A stretch of 64,000 nucleotides of DNA from the NCBI GenBank assembly GCA_030272155.1, contig CP126198.1, positions 4,340,001 through 4,404,000 of the forward strand, given 5' to 3'. The translations under genes were made by a program, and so were the position numbers. Shown piece after piece: positions 1 through 13,200 of the stretch. The DNA is from Tetradesmus obliquus. Its lineage: Eukaryota > Chlorophyta > Chlorophyceae > Sphaeropleales > Scenedesmaceae. Position 1 is the first letter of the stretch; every line of letters starts with the position of its first letter. The notes below the pieces were generated by a model. That model had not been told where the DNA came from, made no database searches, and was given only the letters and a program-made list of their open reading frames with translations.

Positions 1-831
1 TGGATCTGCCGTAACGTTAGTAACGTCATCGTCACTTCCGTGCAGCTCCCCGCACAGCTCGGCCATCTCCTGCAGAACTTCCTGGCGCTCTGCGCGTGCC
101 TTGCCCATATGGTCCTTGTAGAGGCTGAAGCAGGCATCCAGCTTGCCGCGGGCCTCGCGGGAGAAGGTTATGCTGTGCAGCAGGCTGCGCCAGTGGTTGG
201 GAGGGGCCTCCTCAAAGTCGCCCGACTCCAGGTTGATCAGCTTCAGCTCCCACAGGCCCACCCTGCAGGAGAAACACAACAGAGAAGGCAAGAGTGAGGT
301 GCGGCACAGAAATGCGGTGTACACTGGCAGGCCCACCCAGAAAAGATTGGAGCAGCTGCAGCAGGCAGAGAGCCATGAGTGCTGGTCGTACAGTACATGG
401 CAGCAGCTCAGGGGTGGGTGTGTGAAGCACCTTGCTGGTAAAAAAGGAGACAGGAGAGGTGCCGATGTTACGGCTTTACAGCAACAGCAACCAGCAGGCG
501 CGCAGCAGGCAGTCGGCAGGTTCCCACAGGTGCCCCAGAGAATGAAAAGAGTCTAATTGAAACCCAAACCCACCTGTTGCGTGTGCTGAACTTGCGCACA
601 CCCATGAGCAGCTCCTCCACCACTATGCACTGCAGCTAAACACACCACTGCAAATAGCTGGCGAAGCAAGTGGGAAGCACATAAAGTCTCACCTGTTTCG
701 CGTGCTGAACTTCCGCACCCCCATGAGCAGCTCCTCCACCACCTGCACCAGCGCCAGCCCAGCAGCCACGTCAGGCACGTGCCTGTCCACACGAGGCAGC
801 AGCTGGGACAGCGCCTGAAGCTTGGACCTGA

Positions 832-872
<41 letters not shown>

Positions 873-1251
873 AAGCAGGTGTTGATGGCGTGTGGATATA
901 TAGTTTGGAGGGTGGTGCAGCATGCACAGCTGAGCAAGGCCGGGTTACATACATGGGCAGGGAATACACAGCATCAGCATTCTTGACTGGTCTGGCAGCT
1001 GATATATGTGACAATGCAACCATGGTGCCATGCAGCAGCATATCAGTTCACTAGCAGCACTGCAGCAAGCTGACCTCAAGCCAGCAGTCTCACCTGTACC
1101 ACTCCACGACTTGGTGCACATACACAAAGTCGGCGTCGCCTGATGCAGCAGCAGCAGCAGCAGGGAAGTATCCAGCAGCCTCGTGCCGCGCCTGCAGCAG
1201 CCGGCTAGCCATCAGCAGTGTCTCTGGAGGAGACCCGGCAGCAGCAGCAGG

Positions 1252-1306
<55 letters not shown>

Positions 1307-1442
1307 GGGATTGCTACAGGTGCACTCCCTGCCGAAGCTGCTGCTGGCAGGTCAGCACCAGCTGATGGAATGCTACCCAGCGGTGACATGAGGTCAGCAG
1401 GCAGATCACCTTCTGCTGCTGCTGCTGCATCCATAGGCACTG

Positions 1443-1477
<35 letters not shown>

Positions 1478-2553
1478 GGCAGGCCCTGGTGTGATGACAG
1501 CTCCTTATCAAGCAGCAGCATGAGCTCATCATCAAGCATCATCAGCTCATCTGTAGGCACAGGCATCAGGCTGCCAAAGTCACCCAAGCCACCGCCTGCT
1601 GCTGCTGCTGCCGCTGCAGGTTCCTGCTGCTGCTGCTGCTGCTGGCCATACTGCTGCATCACTGGAGGCAGCTCAGGCAGCGCAAACTGCTGCTGCTGCT
1701 GCATGGGGAAGCCTTGAAGCTGCGCCATCGGCTGCTGCCACTGCTGCTGCTGCTGCTGCTGCTGCTGTGGCGGCAGCAGGGGCTGCCGGCTGGCAGCAGC
1801 AGTTGGATTCGACCCTGAGCGGCGCATCAGCTGCTGCTGGTGGTGCTGCTGCAGGGCCATGCCTGGGCCTGATGTTGTGATTGTGAAGCCGCGCCTCTGC
1901 TGCTGCTGCTGCTGCTGCCAGCCAGCTGGTAATGCACCAGCTGGAGGGCCTTCTAGTGCCTCTGGGCCGGCCAGGAACTGCTGCTGCAGCATGTAGGGCT
2001 GCTGCTGCTGCAGTGGCGGGCTGCTGCTGCTGAGGCTGTGGTGTGCAGGTGGTGATGCAGAAGGGAAGCTTTGGGAGGTCCTGTGCATGGCTGGGGGTGC
2101 TGCACAGCTCATGCTGCTGGGGCTGGCAGGGCCAGACCAGCTGTGAGGCCGCAGGGCCAGCCCCTGCTGCTGCTGCTGCTGCTGAGGCACAAACTGCTGC
2201 TGCTGTTGCTGCTGTAGTGGTACAAACTGCTGCTGCTGCTGAGGTACAAACTGCTGCTGCTGAGGGTCAACCTGCTCAAACTGCTGCTGCTGCAATTGCT
2301 GCTGCAGCTCAGGCGAGGAGGCCTGCTGCAGCCTGCTGGGTCCAGCAGTCCAAGCTTGCGGCACCTGCTGCTGCTGGTGCTGCTGCTGCTGACTCCAGCC
2401 GTATGGGCTGCTGCTGTGAGCCCTAGGCATGCTTGAGCCCATCACAAATGACGGCTGGCCAGCTGCTGCTGCGCTGCTACAACCAGGGTCAGATGGGCTG
2501 TACCTGGCAGGCGCAGGAGCAGGCATGGACAGTGACCGCTGGATGTTCAGGCC

Positions 2554-2595
<42 letters not shown>

Positions 2596-4056
2596 AAGCT
2601 GCTGCTGCTGCTGCTGGGCTTGATCTGGCCAGGGCTGCTGCAGCTGCTGCTCAGGCCCCCACACAGGCTGTTGCCATGCATACGGCTGCACAGCTGCTGC
2701 TGCTGGGCTGTCCTGTGGCTGCAGCTGCACTCTGCCAAATGGCCCTGCTGCTGCGATGTGGCGCGGCAGCTGCAGCGGCGGCAGCTCCAACTGCTGCTGC
2801 TGCTGCTGCTGCTGAGCTGGCCACAGTGCGGTAGGTGCAGAGTCGCTGCGCCGGTGCATGGACAGCATTACAGAGCCTGGCAGCTGCGCCGAGTGTGCCT
2901 CCTGCTGCAGCTGCATCAACTCCAAGCTTGCTGATCCTGCTGCTGGGAAGTCTGATCCAGCTGCTGCCGCTGCTGCTGCTGCTGCTGCTGCCGCTGCGTC
3001 CTGTGTTGGCCCTGGCTGGCTGCTGCCGGGGTTTATGCACAGGGAGCCCATTGCTTCCAGCAGGGTCATCTGCTGCTCGCGGCCGGCAATGGTATACGTC
3101 AGTGCATCGTACTTGCGCTTGAGTTCTGCGTTCTCGCGTTGCAGGCGCTGGTACAGGGCCAACTTCTCTGCTGCCTCCTGCTCCAGGGCTGACATCTGCA
3201 GGCCCAAAACAGTGGCAGTAGCAGGCAGCACAGTGCACAGAACACGTGATGTCAGTGCATTAGGTTGCGGAGGAGAGGCTTGAAAATCGGGTGCAGAGAC
3301 AAGCAGGGGGCACTTGCAGGGGCATCAGTGGCTGGGGCAGGTTGTAGCTGCTGGCAGTGGCTGATACGAAGGTCGGGCACAGTGCTTGCATGTGCCATTG
3401 ATCTGCCGAGTATGATATTAATCATTGCATAACATGCATTGGTGTGGTCCGGCGACCGTGATCGGGCCTGCCGTGCTTGACAGAAATTGGCAGCAGCTGC
3501 ACATGATACCTCAAGAATTTCGCAGACTTGCACATTGTTGCTGCTACGATATTCCAAAGCCAACAAAAATTCTTCTTGCAATCACCTTTTGTTTTTTGCG
3601 CTCGTAGAAGCGCCTGTGAGCCCGCTGCTGCGCAGTTTCCTGGCCGGAGCTGCGCTTTGAGCGCCTGCCACGGCCGCGGCCACGCCCTCTGCCCTCGAGT
3701 TCCATTTCTGGGGGAGGTGTGTCGCTGCAGGTGCCCCCAGCGCTGCTGTGGTGTGAGGAGTGGGCCACCATGTTGACCTGTTGCTGACCGGGTCCTCCAT
3801 CACGACCAGCACCAGTGTCGCTTTGTGATTGTGTCGCACTGCGGGGCCTTTCTTCTACCTTGCGGGGTGATGCTGCGGGGGCCTCAGGAGCGGCAACATC
3901 AGGCAGATCGGTAGGGGCCCCTGCACCCAGCGCCCTTGCAAGGAAAGACTGGAAGGAATCGGAGGAGCTCTCGCTCTGAATAGGATCGGGTATATCACTC
4001 ATGTTCATCAACCATGCATTAAGATTCAAAACAGAAGGAAGCACCACCAAGGACAT
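1..4056 (-). CDS. Glutamine-rich bZIP transcription factor (C-terminus beyond left edge)
   Basis: Four exons are seen: 4056-3586, 3195-1094, 827-693 and 262 to the window edge; all junctions are GT-AG and in phase. Exon 1 ends with a basic region (about residues 139-157, core AQQRAHRRFYERKKQK). Exon 2 starts with a leucine zipper (about 158-190): heptad leucines at 161, 175, 182 and 189, and Asn179 at the usual dimer-interface place. So the DNA-binding helix is split exactly by intron 1. About 600 residues of polyGln/polyAla follow, a likely transactivation region, then a charged helical C-terminal part in exons 3-4. Expected role: nuclear sequence-specific DNA binding as a dimer. Odd point: the near-invariant Asn of the basic region is Gln here. 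Methionines at 4008 or 4002 are alternative starts. Direct target genes cannot be inferred. Confidence 0.85.
572..634 (-). repeat. Echo of bZIP exon 3, donor side
   Basis: This intron segment repeats the last ~50 bases of exon 3 (encoding VVEELLMGVRKFSTRN) plus its 5' splice site. It lies about 120 bp downstream of the real donor at 693 and carries scattered substitutions. It has a GT donor of its own (GTGGG). Confidence 0.8.
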
Positions 4057-5414
4057 GTTGAGGGCGACTGTATTGCGGTGCTTTGCTATCTCTGTGCGCC
4101 ATCTGAGCTGTACTGCGACACCTATAAGCAGCTGTTTATTCGATAGTGTCAGTGCACCACCCTACGCACCGACCTTCAAGACTGTTCAGGTGGAGCTAGG
4201 GAATGCTCTTGTTATTTTCGGGGAGTAGAAGCTGCAGCAGCTGCCCGGTGATGACGCGAGTTTCCTGCACCGTCTGTCGGTTGCATGGTACGGCAAATGT
4301 TCGATCACATCAGTCGAAGCAAGACCTTCATACTGTGCAGCTCCGCTTGGCCGTAGCTCAAGCGTACAGGGAAGTCTCTCGTGACGCCTGGGTTGACAAT
4401 GTCATAGGACGCCCCATCGCCCCCTCTGGCCGGCTGAAACAGCTTCTGATTGTTACATAATCATGATTAGGGCAATGGAAATGCTGTCAAACCCGTGGAG
4501 GGAACGACCAAGGTCACGCGTGACCTTCCACCCAGAAGGTGAATGCAGATGATGCACTGGCTGTACAGGGATTGCGACGTCCGAATGATTCATAAACGCA
4601 CCAAAAACATTGCTGAAATTGAACGGCGCAATGCGCCTGCAGCCAACTAGGGCAGAACTTGGTACTGTGTACTGCAGATGCTGCTGCAGGCCAGCAAGCA
4701 GCTGGCTGTGCTTAAGAGACAGCTGCCACCAGCAATACAAACCCATATGAACACCCTAGACCATGAGATGTTACCAACGAAGCAAGCAGGCAATCACAAC
4801 AGCGGCCACTTGTGGCTCACCAGTCACTGTTGCGTTCAGCATGCTCCGAAGCACCACCACCTTGACTTACTCCTGCTCCATTTGAACAAAAAGCTCCAGC
4901 CTTGAACGCTTGGTACGAGTGTGCAGCATTTCAGACATCCAAACGGGGTTGCCCCTGGCTGTTCTGTTGATAGCACCTGCATGAAATGCCAGCACCGACC
5001 TGATGCAGCCAAAGCAGCAGCAAGAAAAGTAGCAGCAGCTTGAGCAGCAGTGAGGTCAGCAAACCAACAGGCGTCATCTGCACGTGCCAAACTCACATGT
5101 GGAAGTGACACCACATTCACAAAGCACAGGAAAACATTCTTCCGTAACACCACACACAAAAATGGCTGCAGCGCTTCATACAAACAATATTAGACTATTG
5201 TAATTATTATAATACAAACAATATCTGCGCATCGCGCAGCAATCCTGCACCCACCTTCACATGTTGAGCTCGTTGGCTGCATCTCCAAAGCACGGCAACG
5301 GTGAGCAGCGCTTGCACTCGCTGCTTTCTGCCAGCAGCCGGCCATGATCTGCCCGATAGAAGGCAGCCATCATGGCATGATGACAATCCCAGTAAACCCT
5401 GCTTGAAATTCAAA
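4057..5414. other. Intergenic, no gene seen
   Basis: This lies between the 5' end of the minus-strand bZIP gene and the 3' end of the minus-strand DHHC gene. It should hold the bZIP promoter and the DHHC 3' UTR. I found no convincing open frame, RNA gene or mobile element; its base composition is less CAG-rich than the genes. Confidence 0.6.
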
Positions 5415-5843
5415 TCAGAAGCCCAGGGCCCTGCTGTCCAGGAAGGTGGGGTAGGCCAGGCCCCCGGGCGTGGCGCTGCTGCGCGGCAGCCACCACAGCA
5501 CAGGTTCATCACCCAGTACCTGCAGCAGGTGCATCACCCATCAGTGATTCGCCAATCAAACCCAAGGCATCAGCAAGGGACGCATCACCATCATTACGTT
5601 ACCAATAAGTTGCCATTGAAACCCACCGCAACAGCAAGGAGGCAGGAGCGCTGCTACCATATGCCTGTTATAGCTGAGTTCAAGCTGGTTACTTTCGACT
5701 GCTGGGCTGTTGCTTCACCTGCAGCCCGTTGTGCACGCAGCCCAGGTTGTAGGGGTGCCGCTGCTTGTCAGCGCCGAGGCCGCCGGCCTTAATTTGCGCA
5801 GTGATGCCCTGCAACATCAAGAGCAGCAGCAGAAGCAGCAGCA

Positions 5844-5876
<33 letters not shown>

Positions 5877-8384
5877 AAAGCCTGATTGTGTTGCTGCGAT
5901 GGCACTTGATCATTCAATGCATGTGTGCAGCACTGTGTGTATAGGTAGGTAAAGAAGAATCACAGCTGCAGAGCTAAGGCTGCTGCCGTGCTGCCGCACC
6001 TCAGCATGTTCAATGGTGGTCTTGTTGGCTGCCACCATGCGTATGTGCCACACCAGCAGCATCACCACGGCGATGGTGGTCGGCAGTGCCACAGCAAACG
6101 CAAAGGTCTGCAGCAGCAGCAATAACAACAGAGAAAACACGTAAAGTTGCGTCTGTGATCTTGCGGTGTGCATGCAGGATCGCTTCATAGCCGTAAAACA
6201 GCAGCAGACACGTCTACGAAGTATACGGCAGCGCACGAGCCCCTGCAGCTACTGCTCATCCTTGGCAGCGCCTCAACTCCATGCAACCCCACACGTACTG
6301 CTGCAAAGCAGTCACCATCCAGGAAGGAGTGCTTACCTGCAGCCCTATGTGCCACAGCACATGGCTGTCTGGGTCTTCCTCAAAGGTGTGAGGCGTGGCA
6401 CGCGGCCCGACCCTGCAGGCACGACACAGCCGAGCAGCACACCACGCCAGTCACACAGGGCAGCAACAGCTCAGCTACCATGCAGCCGCATTCGCACCAA
6501 TCAAAGCCACCATGCCATGATGCATCTTGACCGACACAGGACACAGGCAGTCGTGGCGTGGCTTGAAACGACTTCAAGGAGGTCCAGCGCTCAGCGTGCA
6601 GCCGCAGGCGTGACGCCAGCTGGCAGCGCAGGCAGCAGCCCCACCTGACCACGCGGCTGTTGGCTGAGCTGCTGACCAGGTGCAGCGCATGGCCCAGCAG
6701 CAGCAGCGTGCTGTGGATCAGAGCCGCACTGCAATCTGCAGGCGGCAGCGCAACAGGCACAACACATACGCATGCCTTTAAGAGCGCAGCCACACAAGCA
6801 GCTCACGATGCGCGGCATTCAGACACATATCTGAAAGCTGTGCTGAGAGGCACCTACTGTTCAAGTGCTGTGTGTGCAAAACATCCACGCGCCATCTGTC
6901 AGCTGCACATGCATGGCTGCAGGCACGGCTGTCCCGCTGCTGTGCCGTGCCTCAGGCTACAGTATGCCGCCACTGCTGTAAGCAAACTCTGCATATGTAG
7001 GAGCTGCGCTGCACTGCTGCTGCTGCTAATGCTGCTGCTGAGGCATCCCCGCTGCCGCCACTCACACACGAGCAGTAAGAAGAAGCTGCGGTAGTTGGCG
7101 TGTCCTATGCAGTTGTTGACCCAGGGGCAGTGGTGGTCCTGCAAGCAGCAGCAGCATGCGCAGGCCAGGCCCAGCCACACAAGACTTGCGGTCAGTTTGA
7201 GCCTGGGGCTGTGGTAATGGACAAACTCGCAAACTCGTAGGTGTCAGCCAGCGGAAGCACGACACTTGCCATGCTGTTTGCCAAGACCAGCAGCATCAAT
7301 ACTCTGCACGCACTCACCATGCGCAGCACGCAGCGCTCACACACCCTGCAGTGGTGCGAGCGCGGCGGCTTGTACTGGTTACACTTTTTGCAGTAGCGCG
7401 CGCCGCCGTCACTCTTCTTGACCTCCTGCACTGCCGCCTGCTGCTCAGCATCAGGCTGCCAGCCAGGTGGCACCCTACACATGGCAGCAATGATGCTGTG
7501 CTTCAAAGTAGACAACCTGGGAAGGGTGTGGCTCGCCGCGCTATGCTTGCACTCTGGCAGGGCTGATTGCCCGCTGTGCTGCTGGCGCTACAGCCTGTTG
7601 TGCCGCTGGCGCTACAGCACGCCAACTGCTGGTGCCGTAGCCCGCTGTGCCGCTGTTGCCACAGCCTGCTGCGCTGCTGGCGCTGAATGCCCCCTGTGCT
7701 GCTGGTGCTACAGCTCCCTGTGCTGCTGGCGCGGAATGCCCACAGTGCCCCTGGCGCTACAGCCTGCTGCGCTGCTGGCGCTGAATGCCCACTGTGCTGC
7801 TGGTGCTACAGCCCGCTGTGCTGCTGGCGCTACAGCACGCCATCTGCTGCAGGCTCACCTGCCTGGGTCTGTGAACATGCACAGGAAGTAGCAGCGCAGC
7901 GCGAGGCTTGTGCTGGCTGACAGCAGCATCAGGTGCAGCATGCCCGGGACAGTGAAGGAGTACCAGGGCAGAATCTGCTTGCAGGAAACACGGGTGCAGG
8001 AGGCAGCAGCCAGTGCATGGGACGTGGACATGTGCAGTGTGCGTTTCGAGTGCGTTTGTGTGTGATGGGGGCAACTGTGGAGCCCACAGCAACCGCAACA
8101 GGGTCAGAAGCATGCTGATTCAAGGCGTCGCATGGGGCAGCGTGAAGAGCAACAACTGTGACTGCTTGAGCATGGGGGGCGCTGCTGCACGGGATTGCTG
8201 TTGCTGTCGAGAAGGCTTGGCTTGTGCTAAGACTCACCACATACGCCACATCCACATAGTACAGGAACACAAACACCAGCAGCACACTGCAGACTGTGGC
8301 TGTGAAGCGTTGCCAGATGGCTGGCATACTGCCAGCAGCACGGTTGCTGCTAGGCTGTACTAAGCTTCCCTCAAAGACGGTCAT
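5415..8384 (-). CDS. DHHC-type protein S-acyltransferase (palmitoyltransferase)
   Basis: Nine exons: 8384-8238, 7974-7859, 7474-7318, 7138-7066, 6735-6645, 6412-6337, 6107-6000, 5808-5719, 5519-5415. They sum to 963 nt and a 320-residue protein, in phase throughout. The enzyme moves palmitate from acyl-CoA to cysteines of membrane proteins at endomembranes. The cysteine-rich domain runs from about residue 115 to 160 ([18 protein letters not shown]) with the catalytic DHHC at 141-144, split from the upstream cysteines by an intron. Four membrane segments are visible: about 31-50, 55-78, 158-185 and 222-242. The family TTxE motif is present (TTIE, 250-253), as is the C-terminal HPYNLG..N motif. 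Length and layout are those of a standard plant or algal PAT. Its substrates are not predictable. Confidence 0.93.
7562..7850. repeat. GC-rich minisatellite in DHHC intron 2
   Basis: About ten diverged units of roughly 24-27 bp fill most of the intron; a typical core is CTGCTGGCGCTACAGC. The units differ by several substitutions each, so the array is not fresh. No coding role is seen. Confidence 0.8.
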
Positions 8385-8945
8385 ATTGAAGCTATGCTAC
8401 ATGCTGCTCGTGCTGCTGCTGAGGATGCATGCTGCAGGACAGCAGTACACCCTTGCCACACTGCCCTGGTGGTAGTGCTGCTGCTGCTTGTTGTACACTC
8501 AGAGGAGAGTTGTTAACAGCTCAGTATCACGTAAATGGCGCAAGGGGTTTGAATGCTGCTGATTTGGTGAATGCTCTGCAAGGAAACAGACAACAGCAGG
8601 ACGAAGTTGCTGTTGAGTTGACGTGGTGAGCGTTCAGCGCATCAACACTGTTGTCGCTGGTTTTTTCCGAGTGAAACAAGGTGCTCGTCACTTGGTCATA
8701 CAAGCACACGCACTAGGTGGCCATCAAGTTCGCTCGCACGACCGCAACTGTTGAGCAACTCGAAGGGCTTCGACAGGGCCAGGGTTTGCGTAGCAGGCGC
8801 TTATCACAACCTGCTTATTCCAATGATGACGATAGTACGCATGAGTATGTATTGCGGGCACAGCTCTAGGATCAACCAACGCGCAGCATAAGCAGCACTG
8901 CTGTCTTTGCATGACTCTTGTGATCCTCACCCTTGATAACATGGA
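8385..8945. other. Divergent intergenic region (DHHC gene and uridylyltransferase gene)
   Basis: The 561-bp spacer separates the start codons of two divergently transcribed genes, so it should contain both promoters. I see no clear TATA box, RNA gene or repeat. Confidence 0.6.
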
Positions 8946-9385
8946 ATGATGCAGCCATTTAACCAGCATGACGGTCAGGGCCATGCCCTGCTGAGCATGC
9001 TGCGTAAAGGCAGTGGTGGTGCACCATCAGCAGCAGCCGCGCCACCCCACCCATCACAGCAGCCAGCACAGAATGGCTTTTCTGCAGAGGATGGCTGGCA
9101 TGCTGGCAGCAGCATACTCGACAGCAACTTGCAAGGCAGTGCAGCAGTACAGCAATCGCAGCAAGCTGCAGCAGGGCCCCAGCATCATCCTGGTGCTGGC
9201 AGCAACTTGCAGCGGCTGTTTGCTGCAGCTCAGCACCAGCAGCACCAGCAGCAGCCACCAGCTAGCGACCCCTTTAACTTTGCAGGACAGCACTGGCAAC
9301 AGCAGGCAGCATCACAGCCATTGCCTGCAGGACCAGGCTCACTGTTTGGACAGGCTACCGGCCACTCCAATCCAGCTTTAGCAGC

Positions 9386-9417
<32 letters not shown>

Positions 9418-10238
9418 TGCCGCCCAGCTTGAAAGGCCCGCCGCCTGGCTTTGAGGCAGCAGCAGCAGCAGCAGCAGTAGGTGATCATAGCCAGCGGCCC
9501 GTCAAGGGGCCCCCTCCTGGCTTCTCTCCCCTTCCTGCTGCTGCACCTCAGCAGCAGCAGCAGCAGCTGTTCCCAGGGTTTGGGGCCTCATTGTTCAGCC
9601 AGCAGGCAGGACCTGATGCCCCGTACCATCCACCTGCAGGACAGCAGCAGCAGCAGCAGCAGCATCACTCTATGCTGTTTGGCTTGGACCTGCAGCAGCA
9701 GGCAGGACTAGGGCAGCAACAGCAGCAGCAGCAGCAGCAGAATGGTGGGCTGTCTGCCCTGTTTGGTCCCCAGCAGCCACCACAACGTGACAGGCTGGAT
9801 CAACCGTCACAGCTGCAGATGCTGACTCAGCAGCGATCAGACCACCAGCTGCAGCAGCACCTGCAGCACGAGCAGCAGCAGCAACAGCAGCAGCAGCACC
9901 TGGCGCAGCAGCAGCAGATGCAACATCGGCATCAGCTGCAGCAGGTGATGCAGGTGCAACAGCACCAACAGCAGCAGCAGCTGCTGCAGCAGTTACACGG
10001 CATGCGCTCCGCAGCGGCTGCTGCTGCTGGTGCGCAAGCAGGCAATGCTGCAGCAGCAGCTGCTGCAGCTGGCGCACAGGCGGGCAATGCTGCGGGCAAC
10101 CTGTCAGCACTGATGGCACAGCTACAACTACAGCAGCAGCAGCAGCAAGCAATGCAGATGCATCAGGCACAACAGATCCAGCAGGCTGCACAGCAGCAGG
10201 TGCAATCGCACATGCAGCAGCTGCTGCAGCACGCTGCT

Positions 10239-10272
<34 letters not shown>

Positions 10273-13200
10273 TGCTGCACAGGGGTCCCAGCCCTGATGA
10301 CCTGCTAAGGCATCAGCAGTTCAACATGCTGCTGTCAAAGCTACACCCAGGCGACGAGGCAGCAGCAGCTGCTGCTGCTGCTGCAGGTCCCAGCAGCGGC
10401 GGGGGCGCTGCTGCTGCTGCTGCTGCCGGGCTGCGGCGGGAGCCATCACCTGCAGGTGGTATGCCCATCCCCGGCTTCCCCTCAGCAGCAGCAGCAGCAC
10501 CAGCGCCCATACCGCCGCCGCCAGCAGCAGCGGCAGCAGCAGGGGCCAGACATAGCCCGCTGGGCGGTGCTGTAGAGTCGCCAGGCAGCTTTGGTGCAGC
10601 TGGTATTAGCTTGCTGGACCAGCTGTCATCCTCTGCGCCCTCCGGCCACCCTGGCAGCGGCGGTTTAGGGCTCGTGGGCACGCCTCCGCACCGCTCTGGC
10701 CAGGGTTTAGGCATGGCGGGCCAGAAGCGCGGCACGCCGAGCCTGCCGCCGCCGATCCGGCTGGATCTGTCAGATCTAGATGCGCGGCTGATGCAGTTAG
10801 TGGAGCAGCTGGCGCCGAGTGCTGAGCAGCGGGCGCGGCAGCAGCAGGCGTGGGCTGCTGTGCAGGGCCTCCTGCAGGCGCTGTGGCCGCAGGCTGGCGT
10901 GCACTTGTTTGGCAGCGCTGCGAATGAGCTGGATATTGGGGGCAGTAATGATCTGGATGTGTGCTTGGAGCTGGAGGGGGTGGATGAAACCAAGGAGGCC
11001 CGAGGTGGGGGTGCTGAGAGGGCTGTTTTGATGCTGCGTGTGTAACAGTGTGGAACGTTGGTTTAGGCATATGTGAAGGCTGGAAGGCCTCTGGTTTGTT
11101 GCTTGCTTGATACAGAAGGCGGAGCTAGGATGGGTGCTCGAGTAGGGCGAGGTGGTAGCATGGCATGTGTGCACAGCATGCTTGCACATAGAGGGTACAG
11201 TTGACGGGTGTATGGCATGGGGTGATGCCATACGTCTGCACCACCTTTGCCATACCCTGCCCGTGCTCTGCTGCCGGCTGTGCCGCTCATGCCAGACTGA
11301 GCTGCAGCTGTCACACTGGTGTTTGAACATCTGTCATGTGACGTGTTTACTTCTTTGCAGGCGAAATCATCAGCCAGCTGGGTGAGCAGCTGGAGCAGGC
11401 GGGCATGCTCAACGTGTTTGCCATTCCGCGGGCACGCATGCCAGTGGTGAAGTTTGAACACCCAGAGACAGGTGCGAGGGAGAAGCAGCCATTGCTTGCA
11501 ATTGGGTTGGAGGCATCAGTAGTATACTTTGTTACAAATATCTGGTGAACAAACTCAGAGTGTGGCGTGACAGGAGAGTCGCAGACGCTGCACGCAAGTT
11601 TAAATGAGGCACTGTATTGTACATTCTAGCGCTGTGCTGTGCTGGCCTGCAGGCTACAAGGTGGACATCACGGTCATCAACTGCCTGGCTGTGGTCAACA
11701 CACAACATGAATGGATGCAGAATGATGCATCTTCTGTTGTTTGCAAATTTGCTGTATGGCACTGCTGCTCCCCACTGCAGGCTACAAGGTGGACATCACG
11801 GTCAACAACCGCCTGGCTGTGGTCAACACCAAGCTGCTGCACGACTATGCGGCCATTGACCCACGCCTGCGCAGCCTCGTGCTGCTGGTCAAGCACTGGT
11901 GAGCTGCACACACAGTAGCATGCACAGCTGTCGCAGCCTCGTGCTGCTCTGTAGCACGGGTGAGCTGCACAGACAAGTGGAGTGTGTATCTTCTGTCAAC
12001 AACCTGGGCGCAAAAGGTTGCATGCAAGCATGTGAGCGTCCTCCTCTGGCGGACATATCCATTTGTGACATGGGTGAAATGTGCCTTATAACAATCACAT
12101 GCGGGTCCTGTCACAGCTACGTTGGAATGAGCCACAACAGGGTGAACGCATGGTCTATCACAACAGAACATGTGTGTGACTGCCGCTGCCTGCCTGTCTT
12201 CCTCCAGGGCCAAGCGGCGCCGCTGCAACGACGCATACGTGGGCACGCTCAGCAGCTACGCATACGTGCTCATGTGCATATCGCACCTGCAGGCGCGCAG
12301 CCCCCCGGTGCTGCCGGTGCTGCAGGAGATGGAGCCCACGCACAGGCGCACCATCGGTGCGTGGTTTGATTCGTGCCACTGCACTTGCTGCATGTGTTTA
12401 AACTTGGCTCTCTCTTGCAGGTGCACTGGCTGGACTCCCTGTTAGGAAGTTCAGTTGTGTGCACATTGTTGGCAGCCGTGCATGAGTAGTTGATGTTTAA
12501 CTGCCCGCGGACGGTCTCACTTGCTTTTGTCTCAAGTCCTGTGTCTATCTGTTTGTGTTACTTGCCGGTTGCAACAGGCAACTGGTGCTGCGACTTCTGC
12601 GACGACACGTCAGCGCTGGCCGGCTTTGGGCGAGGCAACGGCGAGAGCGTGGCAGCGCTGCTGGCCTGCTTCTTCTACTACTGGGCACACCAGCACGACT
12701 TCAGGCGCGGCGTGGTGACGGTGCGGCAGAGCAGCGTGATGACCAAGGCCATGAAGGGCTGGTGAGTGTGACGTTATTATTATTAATTTAACGCTGCTTG
12801 TGTGTTATCATACCTAGGCTTGGAGACGCAGATGCTGTTTCTGCTATTGCCGCCATTGCAACAGCAGCGCCATGACCAGGGTCATGAAGGGCATGAGCAG
12901 CGGCACTTCTCCTTTTTGGGGCATGCGGCCAAACCCTTCCTGTCTCTTGTGCTGGCTCACACCTCCTGCTGCCTTGTCTCTGCTGCCATGCCTTCCCTGC
13001 TCCTGCAGGACCACGCGCGTGGGCCTGGAGCGGCACCTCTTCTAGCATTGAGGACCTTTTCGAGCTCTCCCTGCTCCTTGCGCTGGCTCTTACCTTGCTG
13101 CCGTGCTGTCTTTGTTGCCCCATATATTTCCACTTGCAGGACCACGCGCGAGGGCCTGGAGCGGCACCTCTTCTGCATTGAGGACCCCTTTGAGCTCAGC

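Noticed and set aside
1183-2834. Long plus-strand open frames opposite the bZIP polyGln exon
   Set aside because: They are antisense readings of CAG runs (polyCys, polyLeu, polyAla) with no family features.
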